DNA of 64,000 bases from Pempheris klunzingeri (Eukaryota > Chordata > Actinopteri > Acropomatiformes > Pempheridae): the NCBI RefSeq assembly GCF_042242105.1, contig NC_092029.1, positions 13,285,885-13,349,884 on the forward strand, written 5' to 3'. The translations under genes were made by a program, and so were the position numbers. Shown one piece after another: positions 38,950 through 49,149 of the stretch. Below the pieces are notes generated by a model. That model made no database searches and had not been told where the DNA came from. It saw nothing but the letters and a program-made list of their open reading frames with translations. Every line of letters begins with the position of its first letter. The stretch's first letter is position 1.

Positions 38950-39090
38950 AACAGTGCTGGGCTAGCTGTTTCCCCCTGCCTCCAGTCTTTATGCTAAGCT
39001 AAGCTAACAGGCCCACTTCATTTTAATAGTATATTCACATGAGATAGGTATTAATCTTCTCATCTAACTCTCAGCGAGAAAGGGAAATGT
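38950..39090 (-). mobile_element. MITE-like element, copy 4 (right-half fragment)
   Basis: Contains GCTAGCTGTTTCCCCCTG, TCCAGTCTTTATGCTAAGC, then GGTATTAATCTTCTCATC and TAACTCTCAGCGAGAAAG. These are reverse complements of the left-end blocks of copies 1 and 2, so this is one arm of the same inverted-repeat family. Confidence 0.65.
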
Positions 39091-39739
39091 CTGACAGTCT
39101 GATGGATGCTCAGAGCAGCTGGAAAAGTGTTTCAGATGATTTAGTTTGTCCATGCCTGAAGACACAACACCATGTTTGGAAACCTGATGTCTCCATAAAC
39201 CGGATGTGTGATTGTGGTCAGTCTGCTTCAGAGCATTGCCAAACTAACAAAAGATCATTTGAACAAGGCTGGACCAGCTTTTACAGGCTCCTGAGGTAAA
39301 AGTTCTTGCTAGAATATTCTAAAAGGAGCTTGGATGTCACCATAAGGCTCTACTCAATCTCCCTCCCAACTATATAGATAGCGGACAGATGGAACTAGGC
39401 TGACGCTTTGCTAAAGTTAGCTATGCAATTAGTTCACACACTAATTAGCTGTGAGAGGAGCAGAGGCACACCAGATTTCCCCAGTGTCTAAAACCCGTTT
39501 CCCAGCCCTGAATAACAGTAAATGAGGTCCTGGCAGCAGCAGCAGCAGGAAATATCCAAAAAGATTAAAAAAAAACATGGCAGCTCCTCTGATACAAAAA
39601 GATTTATTAAACAGTTGATGTAAGTGTGGTTTAGTTATGAAATGAGAATGGAAATTATTCTTCTGTGTGGTATGACAAGGACAAACAGTCCACACTGACT
39701 AATCAGTGGTAACTAGAACAACTGTCTTCATTTTAATGA

Positions 39740-39800
39740 ACAATGGTTCCCAAGCTGAGGTTTGGGACCCCCACAAGAGGTCAAGAGGTATTTTTTATTC
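39740..39800 (+). mobile_element. hAT-like terminal fragment
   Basis: CAATGGTTCCCAAGCTGAGG followed by TTTGGGACCCCCACAAGAGG resembles the ends of common vertebrate non-autonomous hAT elements (CAGNGGTTCCCAA followed by a GGGACCCCC block). No matching opposite end was found nearby, so it is probably a truncated remnant. Confidence 0.45.
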
Positions 39801-40637
39801 CACACATTCCTCTTTCTTGTTTAAACCATCTATGGTCGAAACCTGGCACTTGTATTACCCACGATGCAACCCAAATGACTATAGTTTGGAGATTTAAGTT
39901 TGTCATGCCAGTAGTGGCTATTGTAGTCTATAGATACTTGCCTCAGGCAGAGATGAGAAATGGGCTATAGAGGTCCGGTAAGTTCACTTTTTTGTAATGC
40001 CACACCTCCAGATTTGTTTTAATTTCCAAATTTGCAGTCTTCAGCTCCAGCGACACAGTTTGATTTGATTTAATGTCACTTTATTATCAGAATATCCCAC
40101 TGAAATTTGTCTTCACATGAAAAACAAAATTCAGCAAAATACAATTCAAACATTTACCCAGAAAACAAGCAATTCTGCAAACATATTTAGTGTTTAGTCC
40201 ACACAGGACCACTGAGGCCTACTTAAAACTCAAACTCTGGTTTAACAGCTTGACAGATTGAGGAACAAAAAAGCTCCACAGCTTAATCAGTCGAGCCTGT
40301 GGGACTGTAAATCTTGTGTTTGCCAAAATCTGACATTTTTCAAATAAAATGTGAGTGGTCGGACTTAATACTACCTGCGAGAGAATCAAGCAGGCAAGTC
40401 TTTGAATGTACGCAGCTTGAGCATTAACTCAACCCACAATCCCACAATCTTTGAACAGATAGGCAGCAGGCCAAGTCACATCATTTAAGTAATTTATCAC
40501 ATTTTAGACTGATCTTATAGCAAAGTGAACAGCTCATTTCAGAACACTCAAATTACAGAGTCAACACAAAATATCTTCACAGTGTAAAGTGTTTTTTTTA
40601 TTCAAGTGAGTTGGGATTTTAAGCTTATGTACAGTAA

Positions 40638-40697
40638 GATTGATTGGTTGATTGATTGATTGATTAATTGATTGATTGGTTTATTGGTTGATTGGTT
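40638..40697. repeat. (GATT)n microsatellite, imperfect
   Basis: About 15 tetranucleotide units with scattered substitutions (GGTT, TAAT, TTAT). Directly visible. Confidence 0.9.
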
Positions 40698-43254
40698 TCA
40701 TGGATTATCAGATACAGAAACTAAAATCCAAGTGAAAACACTCCTTTCCCGGCATGTCAGACAGTACAGGAAGTGTCTCTCATACTGCCCTATGAATAAA
40801 ATGTGGTTTCACTTTAGGTCAGTGATCCCTAAGAAAGCCGCATTCCCACATCCTCGTATTTGTTAGTACTGCTGGCCAAGCGTAGCACTTCATTGGAAAG
40901 GAAAAACAATGTCTGATGAGTGTTGCTTCAATCTGTGCGAGTTTGTGTATGTATGAGCACATGTGAAACTGCAAGCCCAGGAATGTTGAAGGGATATGAA
41001 ACAATTAAAGCTCTGTTAAGGGAGTGCAGCGCTGGCAGTAATCTCACTTCAGGTGCAGCAGAGACCCAACAATGGAGTGCTCTGGGCTGCCGAGCAGATC
41101 AGTGTCATACGTATTGCTTATCATGACCAGAGCCAAATGCCTCACTTGACTGACACTGAACCCATTAGACATTCATAATTGACATAAGACATGAGAGGTC
41201 AACTTGATGGGTTCCACCTTAAATTACATCCCTGTAATTTGAAAGGGATACACCTGCTTATCTTCCAAGGTCTCCAGCAAGGATCACTACTGTTTGCACT
41301 CATTTTTTTTTCTGGCCTCGTCCACTGATCAGGTCACATGGTGAGAGGCTTAACTTATGTTAGAGCATCCACGATCCCATACCAATAAGATGTGTAATGT
41401 TTAGTTTCTTTCAACAGGTGCCAATAGGATCATAAATCACACATTTTCCACAATCTGGGCTTGTTCTTCCAGACAAATCTGGAGGGGAAATATTTAGATT
41501 TCTCATCTTACTCAGACAACTACAGTTTCGTAAGAACATGGGTTTCTGACCAATAAACAGCATAGACTTCACATTGTTGTTTCTCTGACAGTGGAGAAGA
41601 AATTCTCTGGCATCAAATGAAAGTGGGGGCGGCCTTGTTGGAACATTAGCTATTCATGCACTTGTACTCCCCTGGAGGGAGAGGATCAGGAATCCCACCC
41701 ATTTACCAGAAAAAGGCCACCTTTCAAGAAAACTGATCCAGATCTTAGGGCTCAGGGTGGAGTGCAGCTTAACTGTTTTTCTTTCACATTTTTTTTAAAA
41801 ACTAAATCTTGCTTTTCTACAACGCTTTTCAACATTATCTCAAAAGGCATTAAGGCTTTCTTTTTCAAGGATTTAACTGTCACTCCTATTCAGAATGGCT
41901 GACATTTGAAAGAAACTGTAAATGACAGTTTAAATGGAAATACCTTTCAAATCTCCAGGGTAAAAATGAACCCCCTCTGAATGACAACTTTTGTTCTATC
42001 ACTTTCATCCACAAAACCTTCCCACTGCATATTCATCATTCTCTAGATAGATAGGGAATACCAACACTTGGTCCTTGATCCAAGGTATGGGACAGTCTGT
42101 AAACAACATGTCATGGAGGTGCCATTTGTTCCCTTTTCTACTGAGTGTTTTCCAGTTTTTTCACATTCAGTATGGTGTTCTTGCACTAAAATGTGTCTTA
42201 GTATGGTGCATATGGGTCATGTAGACAGGGAACAATGATTAGAAGGTGTTTCAGGTTGTATTTGTGATTTTAGGCCTTACAAGTAAAACTGTACTCAGTC
42301 ATTTAGTTAACCTGCAATTTTTGGCTACTTGAGGGCAGCACAACATGCCGTAAACATAAAATTCCATAATATTACCTTTTTGTTGATATGTTGAATTAGT
42401 GAGCTAGTTTCTATCTTTTCAAACCTTTCTGTTTCTTCAGCTTCTACCTTTAACTGCTTCGACCACTTCACATCCATAAATGTCCACTTAACTTCCTAAC
42501 ACCCAGTCCCCACTGTGTGTGACTTACCGCCTTTAACCAGACGCCGATCCCCGTGATTCCACCCATGACCATCTCAGCAGAGAGACTCCATCTTTAACTT
42601 CCATCTCCGTTGGACTCCATGTCTTAAGTATCAACAACAATGCCCCCACAGAACCAGATGGAGAGCCATAAATCACAGACCCATGCACACCCAGGAGAGT
42701 CCATAAATAGTGTAACAGTTCTGAGGGTACATTGCGGCAAGCCCTTAGTCCCCTGAGGGTCCCGAAGGCCGAGGTAGCATGTGAGCCACTAGCCCATAAC
42801 TCTCCCATTCTTTCATGGACAGAGGGCCTTTTTATGGTCTCATATATTTGTGAGTAAATCATAGAGGGGAAACAATGTCTTGCACTTCGTCTTCAGCTTC
42901 AGCCAGTGATGATGGTGGCATGTCTGAAAGCATTCTGCAGAGACAAACCAGATGTCTGGGTGGAGATTGTGTGAGACAAGGAAAGAAAGAGATAAGGATG
43001 CAGGCAGGGACAGGGAGACAAAAGTTATTTCCAAGTTATTCATAAGATTGTTTTAACCAATCCCAGATGACTGAATTTTTCCAGTAGGATGGAATAACTA
43101 CCCGAAAGTGCTATGATTCAGAATCCTGGACTGATACAATCTGTGCTGCCTTTATTTGACAAACCTCAACCAAATGATGCTTTAAGTTTACAAAAACAAC
43201 CTCCTATATTCATTTAGTTTTATGTCAGACCAGACTAAATGTGTGTTTCTTAGC

Positions 43255-43320
43255 TACTCATGTCCCTCTGAGACAAATAAAGTGATCTGAATCTGAATCT
43301 GAATCTGAATCTGAATCTGA
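43255..43320 (+). mobile_element. LINE-type 3' tail with (ATCTGA)6
   Basis: CATGTCCCTCTGAGACAAAT and AAAGTG run directly into six perfect ATCTGA units (43285-43320). A GAGAC-AATAAAG motif followed by a short tandem tail is the usual 3' end of several fish non-LTR retrotransposons (Rex1/Maui-like). No reverse transcriptase sequence lies upstream, so this is a 5'-truncated copy. The family name is inference. Confidence 0.5.
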
Positions 43321-45046
43321 AAACACTTTTTACACATTGTCTATTAAAACTCCAAGACTTCCTTGGTAATTGGTACTGTAACACCAATCAGTCCCACATA
43401 CAGATGCCAGACCATGACAATTGATACATTCAATCCCTTCATTATTGTAAAAGTGGCTCAGGCATGGTCATAGTCTGAGAGGTCAGGCAGTTGTTGCAAG
43501 TGTGTTTCTGTTAAACCCCCATGAGTGAATCTATTTTCTGAGGCACCTATGACACTCATCTGGACCACAACAATGCCCCCTTTCTCCTCTCTGCCTCACG
43601 CTTGGCTGGCTTCTCTGAATACAACCCAGGGCGAAATAATCCATACCCCTGAACCCCCACACGGCACTCACATACATTGAAACACACACATGAATACACA
43701 TGTTGGCACTTAAATGGCCGCACGTGCTGCGGCTCACTGATACGCAACGTCTCTCTTCTTGTAGAATTTACAAATGCACACATGCAACTCTAAAGCCTAT
43801 GCAAACACCTACACATGATATGCACACAGAGGAGCAAATGAAACATGCACAAGCAAGAGTGGAGGCAGACAACACACATGATGCTTACAGGAACACTAAC
43901 CTTACACAGGAGCACAAATCAGTAAACTCAGAATTACAAGACTGCCACCATGTGGATATTTTAATGAAATACAAAAGCTTTCCAAAAGTTTTTCCTGCTT
44001 TCGTTCACCAATTCACTCACTTTTGCCCAATAAGACCAAAAAATGACACTTGTGTATGTGTTTTTATATATTCATTCATTCAAACTTTATTGAAGCAGGG
44101 TGGTTCAATGGGAGAATTTCACTGTCTTTCGTATGGGCACCCTGTGTACCTGGGACAATCAAACCAAAGGTAAAAATACAACACAACAATATCCGATAAA
44201 ATGACAATAGGACATGTAACGGCAGTTCAATACCTTGTTCCCCTTTTAGGCCATAGAACTGAACATGTGTGTTTGATGTCTGACAAGTACACTGCAAAAA
44301 CTGCTCAGCTGCTCAGCGATGATTTACCGGTGTTTAAATGTGACTTTCATAATGACACTTGCTAACACTTGGCTGAGGAAGTATAATGTTTATTTTACTG
44401 TACATGAGCAAGGTTTGATCCCATGTATTCAGGTTGTGATCTACAGATTATGTTCATGCAGGCACATTTGTAGTGTATTTAATGTCAAATTGCCTTACAG
44501 GCATATTTGTAGCTTGGAATGTTTAATAGTGACGCGGTAAAATAAGTATGCCAACTCCTGTCAAAAAACATGTGTAAAATAATAACAGCATTAGTCATTG
44601 GATTAAGTTCATCGTAGAAAGTCTGAAGATGCCTTTGGGGTGCAGGAAGTATACAGATGCCACCCGTCCCACCACTCATGCAGCAAAAGTTTCTGTGTGA
44701 ATTGCTGATAAGCAGCATTCACTGTTCAGTCTAAAATAGCAACACTGTGACCATCATCACTGTGAGTGAGGGTAGGTCCTGTGAGGTGGGCAGAGCCAGC
44801 GTGTTCTGGAGAGGATCCATGCTTCACACATAATCTATCTTATCTTCAGCCTGCATGTTGAAACATCCTGGATGCTCTCAGTGAATGACCACAGACACAA
44901 GTAAGAGTTCATTTTCTCATTTAATGCTTATAGACAATTACAGTATGTCAGCTAGTATCTGTTTTTTTAATAGTAGGTTGACTACAACTTAACTAAATCT
45001 TAATATTTGCAGTGTTGCCTTTAATTTACTAAAGTAAAACGAGTAA

Positions 45047-45240
45047 GATTCAAGATTCAAGATGTTTATTTGTCATGTGCACAGTAAGAACACGATGGTG
45101 ACACTGAGCAATGAAATTCTTACTTTGTTCGTTTCCCTCCACATAGACACAGAATAAAAAATAGAAAAACAATTATAAATATAAAAAAAGAGGGCAATGT
45201 ACAGAAGAATAATTTAAAAGGATAGTGCAAATATAGTGTG
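45047..45240. mobile_element. SINE-like dispersed repeat, copy 2
   Basis: Starts GATTCAAGATTCAAGATGTT, with GTCATGTGCACAGTAAG and GCAATGAAATTCTTAC, then an A-rich tail. It is colinear with the copy at 10361-10560 and diverged from it. The class is uncertain. Confidence 0.65.
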
Positions 45241-47146
45241 AAGTTAAAGGTAACAGTTTTTCCTCCTTCTACCACTGTCATTTATTGTTGTATGTATGAA
45301 TTTTGCTGAGTTAAATCTTTGATGTGGATACCCAAGACATCAGGGATTCTTTGCCATACTTTCTTGGTACTGCAGCTAATGTTTCTCTCTGTTGTACATT
45401 AAAGAATACATTTAAAAGCTCCTCTGCTTACCACGGTGTCTTTGCATGGATCCAAGGTGCAACACAACAACTTCATTCTTGTTCTTGCATTGAATTTAAC
45501 CTTACACTGACACAATAACTGTGTGCTCAGGTCTGCAGGTTTTTTCTGTTACAATAATTGTTACAAATAATGAATCGATCTTTTCTTACATGAGGTTTAA
45601 CGGTTAATGATCCAAAACTCTGTCCCACATTAAAGATCCTTTCCTGCTCTTCTGACACAGCTAATGTTTACACCACTGTATTCACCTCTCAGACAGAGCG
45701 TAGTCTTCCCACGACACTGGCCTCCCTGCAGCAAGTTGGTTTGTTTTGATAAGACATTGAGGGTGGTGAGGTCACCATTTGGACTCCTTATCTTTACAGC
45801 CATTTAAAGGGTAGGTTCCCTCTGTAGGCTCTTTAACATCTTCTTAACCACGTGGATTTGTCATTTTACTGTTTCGCTCTGTGAGGTGATTGAAGGAAAA
45901 ATGTTGGGATTTTCTGTTGGAAAATACTGCTGTCAGTCATGTTAGAGAATATGCTCATTATAATACGTTATATCAAATATCATAACCTCTTTTTTTCTAC
46001 AAAAAAATGAATAAAACAAATGTCAGTTATTTATAGCAACATATATACAGTTTTCTTAAATTCAGGATGAGCCAGGATAACATTTAAGCATCCAAGTATC
46101 ACACCCAAGTACATAATAAGAGGCCAACTATATATAAGTATATACAAGTGTATATGTAATATATGTTTGATTGCTTGTGAACTTCACTGTAAATGACACG
46201 TTCCATATTTCACACTGTTTCTAAACATCTACGTTGGCTAAATGACTTCAGTCATCTTTCATTATCGAGTTATATATAATTATGTAATTTCCTATCAAAC
46301 ACAACTTTTTCTTTTTCAGTTTTCACAATTCCGTTTTGAAATGATAATGATATATACATTAACCAGATGATATGCAGCTCTGTAATTTTTCTTGGTGGAG
46401 CATCCCGTACCAGATGAGCCATCAGAGGGCAGCATCTCACAGTCTTCTTTCTAAAAGTCATTTTACACTGAGAGTACAGGCTCAATTTTTGTATAGAACC
46501 ATTGTCAGCACTACATTGATTTACCATTTAATTTACCTTTAAACTACATGTATAAGCTCAGCTCTGTGTCTTCCAGACAGCTCTGTCTGTGACCACTGTT
46601 ACAGTAACAACATTCACGAGAGTTTGGCCCAAACTCACAATGCACTATCAGAGCAATACCTGAGGAAAAGTGCCAGAGGGGTCAGTCGGAGAGGACAGAA
46701 AAGAGATGATGTTGTGTGCATGTGAGTGTCAAGGCCTCTCACAGATGGGTTCACAAGGACAGGGTTAATCTGTCTACTCAGACAGCCGTGGCAGTGAAGA
46801 GGTTGGGAGGAGGGAAGAGCCACATAATCTGATGTCCCGCCTGCCACTCACCCGAGGCAGCAATGGTCTGGACCGGAGGGAGGGTGCTGCTCAGGATAGC
46901 TGCTCTAAATGGATTACAGGACGGCACATGTCAGTGAAAGGCCACCTGGACACACATACACATATACCTATGTACACACACACACACACTACACGCAGGT
47001 GCACAAGTGGAAGAGATTAGTCAAGTGCATTTTTCACCCCCTGCAAGGAGCTTAAACTCTTTACCAGCTGAGAGAGACAAAAGGTGTTGGAGCAGCTCTG
47101 TATCTTGGACATTTCTCAGCATTTTTGCTCAATATTTGAATTCTCC

Positions 47147-47167
47147 ATTGGCTGCTTCTGTCATTGG
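47147..47167 (-). promoter_or_regulatory. Two inverted CCAAT boxes upstream of the coiled-coil gene
   Basis: ATTGGCT occurs at 47147 and again at 47163, 16 bases apart and 95-115 bases before the start codon. Paired CCAAT boxes in inverted orientation are the classic NF-Y arrangement in TATA-less vertebrate promoters. Start of transcription is not visible. A splice-acceptor-like TTTTTCTGAAG at about 47207-47217 could instead mean that this is intronic. Confidence 0.4.
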
Positions 47168-47261
47168 CTACCAGCTAAATGATTCCCTTTTCTTCCAACC
47201 ATCTGTTTTTCTGAAGTCTGACTCGAGTATCAGGTGCCCGAGAGCTGCTACAACAGGAGTA

Positions 47262-47624
47262 ATGGAGCAAGACTCAAAGGCAGACCAAGAACCTGAGGCC
47301 CAGGCTCCAGACAACACCCAGGTTGGGACTGTGGACTCATCCGGGTTTGAGGTAACCGCCGACCGGCTGGAGCAGCTGATGAAGAGCATGGAGGTGCTGT
47401 TGTCTGACGTGGAGCAGCTGCGGGGCCACTGCAGCCACCAGGCCACCGAGCTGATGCGTGCGGCGGTGGAACTGAGGCAGCAACAAGACGAGCTAAAGCA
47501 GAGTTACTTGGAGCTGTCCAGAGAAATGCAGGAGATCATGGATACAGTGGATGAGCTTTTCAGCACCAAGAGTGCCTTTGAGGCCAAAGAGAAGCAAGCA
47601 CAGAAACTCAACCGGCAGCTCTGA
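47262..47624 (+). CDS. Small coiled-coil protein of unknown identity
   Basis: A single open frame of 120 residues. I do not recognise the family. Residues 1-30 are acidic and Gln/Pro-rich and probably disordered. Residues about 31-118 are almost continuously helical, with leucines and methionines spaced as heptads (VTADRLEQLM, ELMRAAVELRQQQDELKQ, LSREMQEIMDTVDELF), so a coiled coil is the likely fold. There is no signal peptide or membrane segment. The ATG at 47262 is chosen because it has G at +4 and the helical part follows it; the frame is open further upstream but only in low-quality sequence. Two AATAAA signals at 48262 and 48272 fit a 650-base 3' untranslated region. The gene lies 1.5 kb before papln on the same strand. 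Coding status rests on codon pattern and the long regular helix, not on homology. Confidence 0.7.
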   Translation: MEQDSKADQEPEAQAPDNTQVGTVDSSGFEVTADRLEQLMKSMEVLLSDVEQLRGHCSHQATELMRAAVELRQQQDELKQSYLELSREMQEIMDTVDELFSTKSAFEAKEKQAQKLNRQL

Positions 47625-48295
47625 GGGACAGAAAGTGTCTGAGAGACTTCTTGGGGGTGTGGTTTTGTGGTTGGGTTTGGAATTGGGGTGAGATACTGAG
47701 GTTTTCATGACTTTGAAACCTTTTTTTAGGTCTATATTTGAAAATCACATTCACTGAAATGCAAAATACATAAATTCACATTTAGTGCATAAGTGCATAA
47801 AACAGTCCAGTAAACATAACACATTGCTCACCACCACAAAAATAACCTTGTAGTTGAATCAACACCTCTCCTTCTTAGTTTTGTTCAAATGTGAACATTA
47901 TTAGCTGGGTACAGTTTGTTGCTTTGCTTTCATGCCACATTGCCGCGTGCTGCTGTCTTACACACAGTTGATGACACGACCAGAACAGAGATCCAACCTG
48001 GGCTGCGTGTCAACAGCTGATTTACGGTCACTTCTACTGTCATCAGATTTTTTGTTCCTGCTCAACTACTAACTAACAAAAACAAACACACACATCACAG
48101 CTATTATTTTCCAGATAGAAGATATTCTGCGTTGGCGGTCAAGACTGAAGTATATATATGTTACTCTCGTCAGCCTGGAATTTCTGGGACTGTATGTTTG
48201 TTGGTACATCTTTCGTATTCTCGTCCCATCTAGACCACGTTCCCTTGTGGATTCTCACTAAAATAAATCTAAATAAAGCCTTAGGGTGATGTTTA
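47625..48295 (+). other. Probable 3' UTR and poly(A) signals of the coiled-coil gene
   Basis: Non-coding sequence after the stop, ending with AATAAA at 48262-48267 and 48272-48277. This gives a single-exon 3' UTR of about 650 bases. No splice sites are obvious within it. Confidence 0.5.
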
Positions 48296-48829
48296 CCTCC
48301 CACAAGCTCCTCTTCTTTGACTTATTGGTCTGTATTTAGTGGTTATGGGATGTGTGAAAGGGACATTTAGTGGCTAGCAACCTAAAAAATAAATCAATCA
48401 GCAGGAAGATCTTTTACACTCTGACTCTCATTTTAGTTTGCTTCTCATATAAAAGTTTAATGGATATTATTGCTTTAATATTTGCAATTTATGTATACAA
48501 CCATTCAATTATATGTACCAGGATATTCTCTTTGTCTTCTTCTGTATTGGAATAAAAAACAATACTTTTACTCAATTGTTGCACAAGAGCACATTTTTGT
48601 TTTTGATCATTTCTATACATCATTTCATAAAACACGTAGATGCTAATGAAGAGACTTGTTATAAAACTATAACATGGGTAGTCTCACAGCCTGAGGGTTG
48701 TAACTGCAAACACTGGTCCAAATAGAAAATATCCCAGCTTATACTCAACATAAAAAAAAAGAGGCCAAAATGTTTACGGGAAAAAAAACTGTTTCTCTGT
48801 GGTTGAAATCTGACACTTTATGGGTTGTG
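48296..48829. other. Intergenic spacer
   Basis: A/T-rich sequence between the coiled-coil gene's poly(A) signals and the presumed first exon of papln. I see nothing functional in it. Confidence 0.5.
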
Positions 48830-48860
48830 GTGCTGGTGAGCAGAGAGGGTGAGGCGATAG

Positions 48861-48940
48861 AAAGCTGGGTGTGAGTGCCTACCTTCACTAGTGAGGTGCA
48901 CGCTCCTCTGGACGACGAGCTGGAAATTCGCTTTGAGAAG
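48861..48940 (+). other. papln: Candidate 5' non-coding exon of papln
   Basis: Ends with TTTGAGAAG followed by a consensus donor GTAAGA at 48941. The next acceptor, CACAGTTTTAG, ends at 49132, giving a 17-base leader before the papln ATG at 49150. Joining the two reads into a stop in the only open frame, so this exon would be untranslated. The 5' end is not defined. Transcript data would settle it. Confidence 0.35.
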
Positions 48941-49149
48941 GTAAGACAAAATGGGATCTGATGATTTATTGTTTGCTGTTTAATCTATCCAGGTGAAACG
49001 CTTATTAGCAAAGAAATCACCATGGATGTCAAGGGATTGATGGTCTAATTGCACACACTCCATTCATAATAAATAGATGAACTTTCATTTAAAGTTTAGT
49101 TATTTAGTTTCTATTAACATCCACAGTTTTAGAGTGTCTTCTGGGCAAC

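Larger units (their letters stand above)
39091..47146. other. Gene-free block before the first gene
   Basis: No gene supported. It contains a probable hAT fragment (39740-39800), a (GATT)n array, a LINE-type tail (43255-43320), a SINE-like repeat copy (45047-45240), and an A/T-rich stretch around 45960-46330. Short frames such as 42533-42862 and 43700-44173 show no family resemblance. Confidence 0.55.

Noticed and set aside
42530..42573. Minus-strand segment with a donor (GCG then GTAAGT) and a hydrophobic frame MVMGGITGIGVWLKA that recalls a tetraspanin first membrane helix
   Set aside because: The acceptor is weak, the segment is very short, and neither flank shows further tetraspanin exons. 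Such coincidences are expected in 47 kb.
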